NCBI RefSeq assembly: GCF_000620045.1
Contig: NZ_JHVH01000013.1
Span: 1 to 64,000 of the forward strand
DNA from: Halomonas halodenitrificans DSM 735
GTDB taxonomy: Bacteria; Pseudomonadota; Gammaproteobacteria; Pseudomonadales; Halomonadaceae
Length of the DNA stretch: 64,000 nucleotides
Direction of reading: 5' to 3'
The notes under the pieces are model-generated. The model had not been told where the DNA came from. It saw nothing but the letters and a program-made list of their open reading frames with translations, and did not search any database. The translations under genes and the position numbers were made by a program. This document shows positions 47,796-57,513 of the stretch, in pieces. How positions within the stretch are numbered: position 1 is the stretch's first letter; each line of letters starts with the position of its first letter.

Positions 47796-49610
47796 TCATC
47801 CATGCAGGGCGCGATGGATTGTCTCGGCCAGGGTGGCGCTGATGCCGGGGACCCGTGCGAGCTCGTCGCGAGTCGCCTGCTTGACGCCCTGAAGCCCCCC
47901 GAAGAAGCGCAAGAGCTCGCGTCGCCGCTTGGGCCCCACGCCGGCGATGCCCTCCAGGGTGGAGGTGCGTCGCTGCTTGTCGCGTCGGGTGCGGTGCCCG
48001 GTGATGGCGAAGCGATGCGATTCATCGCGGATATGCTGGATCAGGTGCAGTGCCGGGGAAGAGGCCTCCAGGTTCAGGGTCTGATCCACGGTCTCCAGGA
48101 ACAGCGTCTCGAGGCCCGCCTTGCGGGTGGTGCCCTTGGCCACGCCGAGCAGGGCCACGCCGCTGACGCCCAGGGACGTCAGCACGTCCCGCGCCATGTT
48201 GAGCTGTCCCTTGCCCCCGTCCACGACCAGCACATCCGGCGCCTGGCCCTCACCCTCCTTCGCGCGCCGAAAGCGGCGGGTAAGCGCCTGCTGCATGGCC
48301 GCATAGTCATCGCCTGGCGCGACGCCCTCGATATTGAAGCGGCGGTAATCCGACTTGCGTGGACCATTCTCATCGAAGACCACGCAGGAGGCGACGGTGG
48401 CCTCGCCGTGACTGTGGCTGATGTCGAAGCACTCCAGCCTTTTGGGCGGTGCCGCCATGCCCAGGGCGTCGCGTAGCGCCTCGAAGCGACGCGTCAGCTG
48501 GTTCTGGCTGGCCAGCTGGCCGGCCAGCTGCTGCTCGGCGTTGGTGCGCGCCAGCTCCTTCCATTGGGCACGATGGCCGCGGACCTGGTCGGTGAGCCGC
48601 GTTCGGCGGCCGGCCTTCTCGCTCAGTGCCCTGGCGATCAGATCGGCATCGGGAACGGCATGGCTGATGATCACCTCGCGGGGGATCTCGCGGGCCTGGC
48701 CCAGGTAGTACTGACTGATGAAGTCGCCCAGCAGGGCTTCTTCCGACAGGTCGAGGCCATTGGTGGGCGCGTGGTGTCGGGCCCCCAGCAGGCGGCCCTG
48801 GCGAATGGCCAGCACCGAGATGCAGAGCGCGCCGGGGCGACTGGCCAGGGCGAAGGCATCGGCGTCGCCGTCACCGGTATCGACGAACTGGCGCTGCTGA
48901 AGCTGTCGTAGTTGCTGGACCTGGTCGCGCAGCCGCGCGGCTTCCTCGAAGTCCAGGGCCTGGCTGGCGGCCTCCATTGCGGCGGTGAGCTCGTGGGTCA
49001 CCTGTTCGCTCTTGCCTTCCAGGCATTGAACGGCGTGTTCCAGGTCGCGCCGGTAGTCGGCCCCGGAGATATAGCCCACGCAGGGGGCGCTGCAGCGATT
49101 GATTTGATACTGCAGGCAGGGACGCGTGCGGTGTGAGAAGACGCTGTCCTCGCAGTTGCGGATACGAAAGACCTTCTGCATGAGCGAGAGGCTGTCGCGT
49201 ACCGCGTGGCTGCTGGGGTAGGGACCCAGGTAGCGGCCGTCATCGTGGCGCTGGCGAGCGCGCTTGTACTCCAGGGCCGGAAAGGGGTGACGGTCGGTCA
49301 CGAAGACGAAGGGGTAGGACTTGTCGTCTCGCAACAGGATATTGTACGGGGGACGCAGTTCCTTGATCAGCGTCTGTTCGAGCAGCAATGCCTCGGTCTC
49401 GCTATTGGTGACCGTGACCTGGATGTCGGCGATACGCACCACCAGCGCCTGGGTCTTGGCGTTGAGCGCGCCGCGAAAATAGCTGGCCAGGCGCGCCTTG
49501 AGGCGGCGGGCCTTGCCGATATACAGGGTGTTACCGCCTTCGTCGAACATGCGGTAGACCCCGGGGGCCTCGCTGACGGTGGCCAGGAAGCGGCGATGGT
49601 CGAAGTTCAT
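47796..49610 (-). CDS. uvrC: Excinuclease ABC subunit C
   Basis: UvrC makes both cuts in nucleotide excision repair. The 604 residues include the GIY-YIG nuclease (APGVYRMF and TLYIGKA, about 14-95), a UVR domain near 200-235, the RNase H-like domain with ECFDISHSHGEATVAS and a C-terminal helix-hairpin-helix pair. It follows uvrY by nine bases. Confidence 0.97.
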   Translation of the reverse strand: MNFDHRRFLATVSEAPGVYRMFDEGGNTLYIGKARRLKARLASYFRGALNAKTQALVVRIADIQVTVTNSETEALLLEQTLIKELRPPYNILLRDDKSYPFVFVTDRHPFPALEYKRARQRHDDGRYLGPYPSSHAVRDSLSLMQKVFRIRNCEDSVFSHRTRPCLQYQINRCSAPCVGYISGADYRRDLEHAVQCLEGKSEQVTHELTAAMEAASQALDFEEAARLRDQVQQLRQLQQRQFVDTGDGDADAFALASRPGALCISVLAIRQGRLLGARHHAPTNGLDLSEEALLGDFISQYYLGQAREIPREVIISHAVPDADLIARALSEKAGRRTRLTDQVRGHRAQWKELARTNAEQQLAGQLASQNQLTRRFEALRDALGMAAPPKRLECFDISHSHGEATVASCVVFDENGPRKSDYRRFNIEGVAPGDDYAAMQQALTRRFRRAKEGEGQAPDVLVVDGGKGQLNMARDVLTSLGVSGVALLGVAKGTTRKAGLETLFLETVDQTLNLEASSPALHLIQHIRDESHRFAITGHRTRRDKQRRTSTLEGIAGVGPKRRRELLRFFGGLQGVKQATRDELARVPGISATLAETIHRALHG

Positions 49611-49619
49611 GGCGCGAGA

Positions 49620-50267
49620 CTACTGCATGTTGGAGAAGCCTTCCACCAGCCCGTGGCGCAGCCCCAGGTGGGTGAGTTCCACGTCCGAGCTGACGCCGAG
49701 TTTCTCGAAGATGCGATAGCGGTAGGTGTTGACCGTCTTGGGGCTGAGGAACAGGCGCTCGGCGATAGTCGCCACCTTCTGGCAGTTTATGATCATCATC
49801 GCTACCTGCATCTCCCGGGAGGAGAGCTCCTCGAAGGGATTTTCCGGTGAATCGATGCGCGAGAGTATCAGGCGCTGCGCGACATCGGGGCTCACATATC
49901 GATGTCCCTGGAAGACCTCGTGGATGGCGACGATCATCTCGTCGTGTCGGGAACCCTTGCTGACGAGTCCCCAGGCGCCGGCATCCAGCAGGCGCTGGGC
50001 GAAGCTATCCTCCAGCCAGGCGGTCAGGACCAGAACGCGGGCATCCGGCAGGGTCTGGGTGATCTTGCGCGTGGCCTCGAGGCCGCCGATACCCGGCATG
50101 CGAATATCCATCAAGACGATATCCGGCCTCAGGCGGCGGGTCTCGGCGATGGCCTCTTCGCCGCTCGACGCCTCGCCAATGACCCGCAGGTCCTTCTCGG
50201 CATTCAGCAGGTGGGCGAGGCTGGTCCTTATCAGGTGGTGGTCATCGGCGATGAGTACCTTGATCAA
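49620..50267 (-). CDS. uvrY: Response regulator UvrY/GacA
   Basis: This NarL-family regulator (215 residues) has a receiver with phosphorylated D54 in IVLMDIRMPG and a LuxR-type HTH near the C-terminus (LSSREMQVAMMI, LFLSPKTVNTYRYRIF). With a BarA/GacS kinase it normally drives the Rsm/Csr small RNAs. Those RNAs and the kinase are not in the window. Confidence 0.94.
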   Translation of the reverse strand: MIKVLIADDHHLIRTSLAHLLNAEKDLRVIGEASSGEEAIAETRRLRPDIVLMDIRMPGIGGLEATRKITQTLPDARVLVLTAWLEDSFAQRLLDAGAWGLVSKGSRHDEMIVAIHEVFQGHRYVSPDVAQRLILSRIDSPENPFEELSSREMQVAMMIINCQKVATIAERLFLSPKTVNTYRYRIFEKLGVSSDVELTHLGLRHGLVEGFSNMQ

Positions 50268-50438
50268 CGTGAATGGCTCCTGAGCGGCTCGTCAGCGGCG
50301 AGATAGCGTATTGGCAAAAGGAAATAAGAAGGCATCAATAGCGGAAAGGGTGTCACAACCGCGATCCGGAAAGATAGACGACGATAGATGGCCATGCCGT
50401 CTTTCGGGGAGGCGGGGAAAAGGGCCCGAAAAAAGGGC

Positions 50439-50467
50439 TTGACGGTAAGTCGGTATGGCCATATTAT
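50439..50467 (+). promoter_or_regulatory. Sigma-70 promoter of tRNA-Ala
   Basis: TTGACG (50439-50444) and TATTAT (50462-50467) are 17 bases apart, and the tRNA begins 32 bases further on. The rest of 50268-50438 shows nothing beyond the likely uvrY promoter region. Confidence 0.8.
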
Positions 50468-50498
50468 GTGCCTCGTTCTCGCAACGGCGAGACGGTGT

Positions 50499-50574
50499 GG
50501 GGCCTTAGCTCAGCTGGGAGAGCGCAACACTGGCAGTGTTGAGGTCAGCGGTTCGATCCCGCTAGGCTCCACCA
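50499..50574 (+). tRNA. tRNA-Ala (GGC)
   Basis: A 76-base cloverleaf begins GGGGCCTTAGCTCAGCTGGG, with anticodon GGC in ACTGGCAGT, T loop GGTTCGATCCC and an encoded CCA. It is a single tRNA with its own promoter and terminator. Confidence 0.97.
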
Positions 50575-50589
50575 ACAAGTTTAGTGAAA

Positions 50590-50624
50590 AAGCCGCCTGG
50601 TGCCCTGCATCAGGCGGCTTTTTT
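50590..50624 (+). terminator. Terminator after tRNA-Ala
   Basis: AAGCCGCCTG and CAGGCGGCTT form a ten-base stem and six T residues follow. It also faces the end of the thi operon. Confidence 0.9.
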
Positions 50625-50680
50625 CGTGGTTTTATCACGGCCCGATGTCAAGGGGGTGATGACGTTGGGCCGTGAAAGGC

Positions 50681-51502
50681 TCAGGTCGTCGCGTGCCAGA
50701 AAGGCTGACCCAGCGTGGGCGTGCTGGGGCTTGCCGTCTGCCGCTGCTCCATCGGCCCGGCAAGGTAGGCCGCACGGCCCGCCTCGATGGCCCGGGCGAA
50801 GGCAGACGCCATCCGGGCCGGACGACGCGCCCTGGCCACGGCGGTGTTGAGCAGCACGCCGTCAAAGCCCATCTCCATGGCCTCTGCCGCCTGGGAAGGA
50901 GCGCCCAGGCCGGCATCGATGATCAAGGGTGCCGCGATACGCTCGCGCAGGGTGCGCAGGGCGTAGCGGTTCATCAGGCCGCGCCCGGTGCCGATCGGCG
51001 CTCCCCAGGGCATCAGCGCCTGGCAGCCCGCTTCATGAAGCCGCTGGCAGAGCACCAGGTCGTCTGTGCAGTAGGGCAGTACCTTGAAGCCCTGGGCGAT
51101 CAGTTCCCGGGCGGCCTCCAGCAGGCCAAAGGGGTCAGGCTGAAGGTTGTAGTCGTCGCCGATCACCTCGAGCTTGATCCATGGCGTGTCGAACAGCTCA
51201 CGGGACATCTCCGCCAGGGTGATCGCCTCTCGGGCGGAGCGACAGCCGGCAGTATTGGGCAGCAGGCGGCAGCCGCTCTCGCGCAGGATCTGCCAGAAGG
51301 CATCGCCGTCGCCGCCGCCGGGGTTCTGTCGACGCAGCCCCAGGGTGATCATGTCGCACCCGGCGGCCTCGACCGACGCCTGCATGACCGCGGGAGACGA
51401 GTACAGGGCGGTGCCCAGCAGGAAGCGGCTGGTAAACGGCTCGTCATAGAGCACCAGGGCGTCGTCATGGGAAGTGTCGTCGTGGAAAGTGTCGTGACGC
51501 AT
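50681..51502 (-). CDS. thiG: Thiazole synthase
   Basis: ThiG builds the thiazole phosphate of thiamine from deoxyxylulose phosphate, dehydroglycine and ThiS-carried sulfur. The 273-residue barrel has the Schiff-base K110 in [10 protein letters not shown] and [10 protein letters not shown] for phosphate. The first 15 residues are rich in His and Asp and come from a short imperfect DNA repeat. It overlaps the thiS stop by one base. Confidence 0.95.
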   Translation of the reverse strand: MRHDTFHDDTSHDDALVLYDEPFTSRFLLGTALYSSPAVMQASVEAAGCDMITLGLRRQNPGGGDGDAFWQILRESGCRLLPNTAGCRSAREAITLAEMSRELFDTPWIKLEVIGDDYNLQPDPFGLLEAARELIAQGFKVLPYCTDDLVLCQRLHEAGCQALMPWGAPIGTGRGLMNRYALRTLRERIAAPLIIDAGLGAPSQAAEAMEMGFDGVLLNTAVARARRPARMASAFARAIEAGRAAYLAGPMEQRQTASPSTPTLGQPFWHATT

Positions 51503-51711
51503 CAGCCACCCCCTACCGGGGCGACGATATCGATGCGGTCGCCATCGTCCAGGGTGCGTTCGGGCCAGGTGGAGCGCGGTGCGAAGGCATCGTTGATGGC
51601 GACGGCGATGCGACGGTCGGCATATCCCCAGCGTTCCAGCGCATATGTCAGGGCACAGCCCCGGGGCAGTCGGGCGGGTTCGCCATTGAGGCTCAGGGTG
51701 ATCTCTTGCAT
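51502..51711 (-). CDS. thiS: Sulfur carrier protein ThiS
   Basis: This 69-residue ubiquitin-fold carrier donates sulfur to ThiG from its C-terminal thiocarboxylate. It ends in VGGG, so the needed Gly-Gly end is present. [10 protein letters not shown] at 51711 is the family start. It lies 13 bases after thiO. Confidence 0.93.
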   Translation of the reverse strand: MQEITLSLNGEPARLPRGCALTYALERWGYADRRIAVAINDAFAPRSTWPERTLDDGDRIDIVAPVGGG

Positions 51712-51724
51712 GGGAATCTCGTTA

Positions 51725-52822
51725 TCAGGATAGGGCCATCCGGGGTGCGGTGCCGGCCAGAACGTCGGCAAAGGGCTGTTCGCCGTGGCCACGGACCGCG
51801 GCCAGCAGATGGTCGGCTACCGCGGGGGCGAGCAGGTAGCCGTGGCGGAACAGGCCATTGGCGCTGATCAGGCCGTCGTCGCAGATGACGTGGGGCAGGT
51901 TGTCGCGAAAGGCCGGGCGCAGATTGACGCCCTGCTCGAGAATACGCGCCTCGGCGAAGGCGGGAGACAGGGTGTAGAGGGCGCTCCCCAGTTCCAGGGA
52001 GGACTGCAGCGACATCGGGGAGCGGTCCTCGCTCTCGATGGAGGTAGCGCCGATCACGAAGCGTTTCCCGGGCTTGGGGACCACGTAGAGCTGGTATCGC
52101 GGGTGCATCAATCGCACCGGGCGCGATAGGCGCACCTCGTGCGTCTGCACATGCAGGGTCTCGCCGCGTACCCCGCGCAGGGTGGGGTGCCGGGGCTTGG
52201 CGCCGTGGCCCCGGCAATCCAGGACCAGGTCGAAGGCGCGCCTGCCGACCGGCGTGACAACCTCACCGGGGTAGGGCTCGACCGGGGTGTGGGCATGGCA
52301 TTCGCCGCCCAGTCCGCGAATCGCCGCCAGGAGTCGCACCAGCAATTCGCGATTGTCCAGATGGGCCTCGTCGGCGAGGAAGAGGCCGCGGCGAAAGTCG
52401 GCGAGATCCGGTTCCAGCGAGCGGATGGCGGTGCTGTCCAGTGCCTGGGCGTTGGCTTCGTCGCCCACGGCACCGGACAGGTCGCGACGGAACTGGCTCA
52501 GTTCATTTTCGTCCTGGGGGTGAGCCACGATGAGACTGCCGTGAGGATGCCACAGTTCGGGCGTCTCGAGCTCGGCGAGCCAGGCGGGCCAGCGCTGCAA
52601 GGCGACTCGGCCCATCTCGAAGATGCAGGGTTCGCCGACGACGGTCTCGGCCAGCGGAGCGACCATGCCGGCGGCGGTCCAGGCGGCGGCCGCCGGGGCG
52701 TCGAGGTCGCCGGCATCATACAGGGTCACGGCGTGGCCATCGCGTAGCAACTGCCAGGCGACGAGGCGGCCGAGCAGGCCCGCGCCGGCGACGGCAAGGC
52801 GGCGTTGGGGTGAAGCGTTCAT
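51725..52822 (-). CDS. thiO: Glycine oxidase
   Basis: ThiO oxidises glycine to the imine that ThiG needs. The 365-residue FAD protein has VAGAGLLGRLVAWQL near the start, AWTAAGMVAPLAE, YVVPKPGKRFVIGATSIES and LISANGLFRHGYLLAP. Use of ThiO in place of ThiH fits aerobic life. The start at 52822 follows the riboswitch leader; the longer frame to 52996 runs through it. Confidence 0.93.
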   Translation of the reverse strand: MNASPQRRLAVAGAGLLGRLVAWQLLRDGHAVTLYDAGDLDAPAAAAWTAAGMVAPLAETVVGEPCIFEMGRVALQRWPAWLAELETPELWHPHGSLIVAHPQDENELSQFRRDLSGAVGDEANAQALDSTAIRSLEPDLADFRRGLFLADEAHLDNRELLVRLLAAIRGLGGECHAHTPVEPYPGEVVTPVGRRAFDLVLDCRGHGAKPRHPTLRGVRGETLHVQTHEVRLSRPVRLMHPRYQLYVVPKPGKRFVIGATSIESEDRSPMSLQSSLELGSALYTLSPAFAEARILEQGVNLRPAFRDNLPHVICDDGLISANGLFRHGYLLAPAVADHLLAAVRGHGEQPFADVLAGTAPRMALS

Positions 52823-52889
52823 GGATGCGGCATCCAGCGGTTGGCGGTGATGATCAGGCCGGATGCTGCAAGGGGGGCGGTGTGGCACG

Positions 52890-52998
52890 ATCTTGTTCCC
52901 TCCGCAGGCATCAACCTGATCAGGTTCAACGGGTTCGGCCGTACCGATCTCAGCCCTTGTGCACATCGCTTGGCAATGGTCAGGGCTCCCCGACAAGT
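52890..52998 (-). ncRNA. TPP riboswitch (THI element)
   Basis: On the minus strand the conserved parts are in order: CGGGGAGCC, GGGCTGAGAT, ACCCGTTGAACCTGATCAGG and GATGCCTGCGGAGGGAACAA. These form the pyrimidine and pyrophosphate sensor arms that bind thiamine pyrophosphate. It sits about 70 bases before thiO and should shut off thiOSG when thiamine is plentiful. Confidence 0.97.
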
Positions 52999-53004
52999 CT
53001 GTTC

Positions 53005-53033
53005 AACATAACCAAAGAGGCCCGCCGACGCAA
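53005..53033 (-). promoter_or_regulatory. Candidate promoter of the thi operon inside the upstream terminator
   Basis: On the minus strand TTGCGT (53033-53028) and TATGTT (53010-53005) are 17 bases apart. The start would fall near 52998, at the first bases of the riboswitch. Matches to consensus are moderate (three and four of six). Confidence 0.4.
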
Positions 53034-53052
53034 TCGAGCGTCGGCGGGCCTC
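53017..53052 (-). terminator. Terminator between the 100-residue gene and the TPP riboswitch
   Basis: GAGGCCCGCCGACG (53017-53030) and CGTCGGCGGGCCTC (53039-53052) pair perfectly over 14 bases. On the minus strand the stem is followed by TTTGG, a short T run. Confidence 0.7.
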
Positions 53053-53090
53053 AATCATCGCGAGCCGCGATGGTGATACCGGGGCGTACT

Positions 53091-53396
53091 TCAGGCGCAG
53101 TCGGCGGCGCCCTCGCCAAACATGTCGAACAGCAGCTCGCGGCCCATGCCGGTCAATACGAAGCGTCGCTGGTCGTTCCAGGTCGCCGCCTGGCTGGACT
53201 CGAGGATGCGCTGACAGGCCGACCATCCATGGTGGTCGCTTTCCAGCGTCTGCAGGGCATCGTTGTCGAGGCCGCGATGGGGAACGGTGACGCTTTCGAG
53301 GACATGGCCCTGGCGGTAGAGCAGGGCGGCCATGTTGGAGAGGCACTGGCGCAGGCTGCGCTGCATGCCGAAGGTGTTGATCGAAGGGTTAGTCAT
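53091..53396 (-). CDS. Conserved-looking protein of unknown function, 101 residues
   Basis: No family is recognised. The sequence starts MTNPSINTFGMQRSLRQCLS, is soluble, has an amphipathic N-terminal half and ends in LLFDMFGEGAADCA. AGGA before the ATG at 53396 supports that start over 53441. It has its own terminator and lies between argF and the thi operon without overlap, so it appears to be monocistronic. Confidence 0.6.
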   Translation of the reverse strand: MTNPSINTFGMQRSLRQCLSNMAALLYRQGHVLESVTVPHRGLDNDALQTLESDHHGWSACQRILESSQAATWNDQRRFVLTGMGRELLFDMFGEGAADCA

Positions 53397-53479
53397 GCGC
53401 CGCGTCCTTCCTGTGGGAATGTGCTGCGGCGCATTATACAACCTTGGTAGAATAAGACAAAGGTCTATATGGGGTGGCG

Positions 53480-54406
53480 CTACTGGCCCTCTTCGACGTT
53501 GCCGAGCAGCAGAAACTCGATCAGTGCCTTCTGGGCATGCAGGCGGTTGCCGGCCTCCTGCCAGACCACGGCTCGTGGATCGTCGAGCAGGGTGTCGCTG
53601 ATCTCCTCGCCGCGGTGGGCCGGCAGGCAGTGCAGGAAGAGTACGTCGTCATGAGCACGGTCGAGCAGGGCCTCGTTGACCTGGAAGTCGGCGAAAGCCG
53701 TCGCACGCTTGGCCTGTTCCTCCTCCTGTCCCATGGAGGCCCAGACATCGGTGGTTACGAGGTCGGCGTCGGTGACCGCCTCGACGGGATCATGCAGCAG
53801 CGTGACGCTGTCGCCGGCGGCGGCGAGGATGTCCTGGCGCGGTTCATAGCCCTCGGGGCAGCAGATGCGAAGCCGGAACCCGAACTGGCGAGCGGCATTG
53901 ATCCAGGAGTGGCACATGTTGTTGCCATCGCCGATCCAGACCGCGGTCTTGTCCTTGACGCTGCCGCGCAGCTCGGTCCAGGTCATGACGTCGGCAAGCA
54001 GCTGGCACGGGTGGTAATCATCGGTCAGCGCATTGATCACGGGAACGCTGCTGGCCGCGGCAAATGACTCGAGCCCGGCGTGGGAGAAGGTACGGATCAT
54101 CACGATATCGACCATCTCGGAGAGCACCCGGGCAGTATCGCCGATGGGTTCGCCGCGGCCGAGCTGGGTATCCCGGGAGGAGAGGAACAGCGCATGACCG
54201 CCGAAGTGGGCCATGGCGGTCTCGAAGGAGACTCGGGTGCGGGTCGAAGATTTCTCGAAAATCATCGCCATGGTGTGATTCGGGAAGGGGGTATAGGTAG
54301 GCCCCTCCAGCTTGAGCGCATGCTTGATGGTGATGGCGCGCTGAATCAGGTTGCTCAGCTCTTCGGGGCTGGCATCCATCAGGGTCAGGAAGTGCCGAGT
54401 GGCCAT
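53480..54406 (-). CDS. argF: Ornithine carbamoyltransferase
   Basis: ArgF makes citrulline from ornithine and carbamoyl phosphate. The 308-residue protein has the carbamoyl phosphate loop [14 protein letters not shown] and the ornithine-side [11 protein letters not shown]. The start MATRHFLTL at 54406 is preceded by GAGGAGCACC. argG lies about 1.5 kb away on the other strand. Confidence 0.96.
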   Translation of the reverse strand: MATRHFLTLMDASPEELSNLIQRAITIKHALKLEGPTYTPFPNHTMAMIFEKSSTRTRVSFETAMAHFGGHALFLSSRDTQLGRGEPIGDTARVLSEMVDIVMIRTFSHAGLESFAAASSVPVINALTDDYHPCQLLADVMTWTELRGSVKDKTAVWIGDGNNMCHSWINAARQFGFRLRICCPEGYEPRQDILAAAGDSVTLLHDPVEAVTDADLVTTDVWASMGQEEEQAKRATAFADFQVNEALLDRAHDDVLFLHCLPAHRGEEISDTLLDDPRAVVWQEAGNRLHAQKALIEFLLLGNVEEGQ

Positions 54407-54570
54407 GGGGTGCTCCTCGTAAAAACGCACATCCTAGCCAGCCGTCGGGGGATGCGCAACGCGCCATGGATGAGTAGAATGGCTTTCACCAAGACCTACC
54501 GTCGGGGTCGGGTATTATCCGAGCCGGCATTCGAGACCTTTGACATCCGTGACATCCATAGGGAGACGCC

Positions 54571-54915
54571 ATGAGCACCACCCTCGAGAACATTCAGCGC
54601 CAGATCGGCGAAAACTCGATTCTGATCTACATGAAGGGCACGCCCCAGTTGCCCCAGTGTGGCTTTTCCGCTCAGACCGTCCAGGCGTTGATGGCCTGTG
54701 GCGAACGTTTCGCCTTCGTCAACATTCTGGATAACCCGGACATCCGTGCCGAGCTGCCCAAGTATGCTAGCTGGCCCACCTTCCCCCAGCTATGGGTCGA
54801 GGGTGAGCTGGTCGGCGGCTGCGATATCGTGATGGAGATGCACCAGAACGGTGAGCTCGAGACGCTGATCAAGGAAACCGCGGCCAAGCAAGATTCGGCT
54901 TCGCCGGAAGGCTGA
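54571..54915 (+). CDS. grxD: Monothiol glutaredoxin, Grx4 type
   Basis: The 114-residue protein has the CGFS active site at C30 and the WPTFPQLWVEGELVGGCDI stretch that binds glutathione. Such proteins carry [2Fe-2S] clusters to target proteins. A GGGAGACGCC site precedes the ATG. It is convergent with rnt, with a hairpin and repeats between. Confidence 0.96.
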   Translation: MSTTLENIQRQIGENSILIYMKGTPQLPQCGFSAQTVQALMACGERFAFVNILDNPDIRAELPKYASWPTFPQLWVEGELVGGCDIVMEMHQNGELETLIKETAAKQDSASPEG

Positions 54916-54930
54916 TCGGGCTTCGTTCGG

Positions 54931-55710
<780 letters not shown>

Positions 55711-55886
55711 GCACCCCTCCTTTGTGTTTGGCCTTCATGTCACGGGCAGGTCGGCCGCGGCCCGGCTCGAATTCGCGCAGTCTAGCAGCTCGCTCCCGCT
55801 AGGTCCCGTGGACGAGCGGTATTCGAGGCCAGGTTGGCGCGCTATACTGGCAAGTCTCTCGTGTTCAATAGAAAGGAGCTCCTCGA

Positions 55887-57107
55887 ATGTCCGATGTCAA
55901 GAAGGTTGTGCTGGCCTATTCCGGCGGCCTGGACACCTCAGTAATCGTCAAGTGGTTGCAGGAAACCTACAACTGCGAGGTGGTGACCTTCACCGCTGAC
56001 ATCGGTCAGGGCGAGGAGGTGGAGCCGGCTCGCGCCAAGGCGCAGGCCCTGGGTGTCAACGAGATCTACATCGAGGACCTGCGCGAGGAGTTCGTGCGTG
56101 ACTACGTTTATCCGATGTTCCGTGCCAACACCATCTACGAGGGCGAGTACCTGCTCGGTACCTCCATCGCACGCCCGCTGATCGCCCGGCGCCTGATCGA
56201 GATTGCCAACCAGACGGGTGCCGATGCCATCTCCCACGGCGCTACCGGCAAGGGCAATGACCAGGTGCGTTTCGAGCTCGGTGCCTATGCCCTGAAGCCC
56301 GGTGTCCAGGTGATCGCCCCCTGGCGCGAGTGGGACCTGAACTCCCGCGAGAAGCTGATGGCCTACTGCCAGCAGCACGATATTGCGGTGGATTTCGCCG
56401 GTCAAAAGAAGAAGTCCCCCTACTCCATGGATGCCAACCTGCTGCATATCTCCTACGAGGGCGGCATACTCGAGGACCCCTGGGCCGAAGCCGAAGAGGA
56501 CATGTGGCGCTGGAGCGTCTCGCCGGAAGCCGCACCGGACGAGCCGACCTATATCGAGCTGACCTACGAGAAAGGCGACATCGTGGCCATCGACGGCCAG
56601 CCGCTGCGCCCCCACGAGGTGCTCGAGACCCTCAACAAGCTGGGGGGCGACAACGGTATCGGCCGCCTGGATATCGTCGAGAACCGCTATGTGGGCATGA
56701 AGTCTCGCGGCTGCTACGAGACCCCCGGGGGCACCATCATGCTCAAGGCGCACCGCGCCATCGAGTCGCTGACCCTGGACCGTGAAGAGGCGCACCTCAA
56801 GGATGAGCTGATGCCCAAGTACGCCGAGGTGATCTACAACGGCTACTGGTGGAGCCCGGAGCGGCGCATGCTGCAGGCCGCCATCGACGAGACCCAGCAC
56901 AACGTTTCAGGCGCGGTGCGCCTCAAGCTCTACAAGGGCAACGTCATCGTCGCCGGTCGCCAGTCGAAGCAGTCGCTGTTCGACGAGTCCATCGCGACCT
57001 TCGAGGACGACGCCGGCGCCTATGACCAGAAGGATGCCGAAGGCTTTATCAAGCTCAACGCCCTGCGCCTGCGTATCGCCGCCGGCAAGGGTCGTCAGCA
57101 GGATTGA
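55887..57107 (+). CDS. argG: Argininosuccinate synthase
   Basis: ArgG joins citrulline and aspartate with ATP. The 406 residues match the family, with the PP-loop [10 protein letters not shown] near residues 11-20 and [22 protein letters not shown] before the ATG supports the start. A hairpin separates it from hlyU. Confidence 0.97.
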   Translation: MSDVKKVVLAYSGGLDTSVIVKWLQETYNCEVVTFTADIGQGEEVEPARAKAQALGVNEIYIEDLREEFVRDYVYPMFRANTIYEGEYLLGTSIARPLIARRLIEIANQTGADAISHGATGKGNDQVRFELGAYALKPGVQVIAPWREWDLNSREKLMAYCQQHDIAVDFAGQKKKSPYSMDANLLHISYEGGILEDPWAEAEEDMWRWSVSPEAAPDEPTYIELTYEKGDIVAIDGQPLRPHEVLETLNKLGGDNGIGRLDIVENRYVGMKSRGCYETPGGTIMLKAHRAIESLTLDREEAHLKDELMPKYAEVIYNGYWWSPERRMLQAAIDETQHNVSGAVRLKLYKGNVIVAGRQSKQSLFDESIATFEDDAGAYDQKDAEGFIKLNALRLRIAAGKGRQQD

Positions 57108-57111
57108 TGCC

Positions 57112-57134
57112 GCGGGGCGCCCCGTGCGCCCCGC
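57112..57134 (+). terminator. GC-rich hairpin after argG
   Basis: GCGGGGCGC and GCGCCCCGC pair perfectly around a five-base loop. There is no T run, so it may weaken read-through into hlyU or protect the argG mRNA end. Confidence 0.5.
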
Positions 57135-57192
57135 TGTCATCCTCGCGGGTGCGACGGCAGGTACGCCGGGCGGATACACAAGGAGCCGCATC

Positions 57193-57513
57193 ATGTTCAA
57201 GAAGCTTCTCTCGGGGCTGTTCGGGGCCGGCGGTAACGACGCTACCTCGAATAATGCGCCGGCCGCCGAGCCGGTGGAGCACAACGGTTTTCTGATCATC
57301 TCCGAGCCAGCGCAACAGAGTGGCCAGTATCGGGTCAGTGGCTGGATCCGCCGCCCGCTGACCGGCGACGGCGAGGAAGAGGCGGACGAGGTGTTCGAGC
57401 ATCGCTTCGAGCGTTCGGACATGGTGCCCGACCGCGAAGCCTGCGATGAGCTGATGATCCGCAAGGCCCGGCGCTTTATCGACGAGACGGGCGACGACAT
57501 GTTCGCCCGCTAG
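57193..57513 (+). CDS. hlyU: HlyU family protein
   Basis: The 106-residue protein matches the HlyU family of small proteins (FKKLLSGLFG start, then VEHNGFLIISEPAQQSGQYRV and DEVFEHRFERSD). The family is named for a Vibrio regulator, but its general role is poorly known. AGGAG at 57181-57185 supports the start. Its stop overlaps the next gene by one base. Confidence 0.85.
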   Translation: MFKKLLSGLFGAGGNDATSNNAPAAEPVEHNGFLIISEPAQQSGQYRVSGWIRRPLTGDGEEEADEVFEHRFERSDMVPDREACDELMIRKARRFIDETGDDMFAR

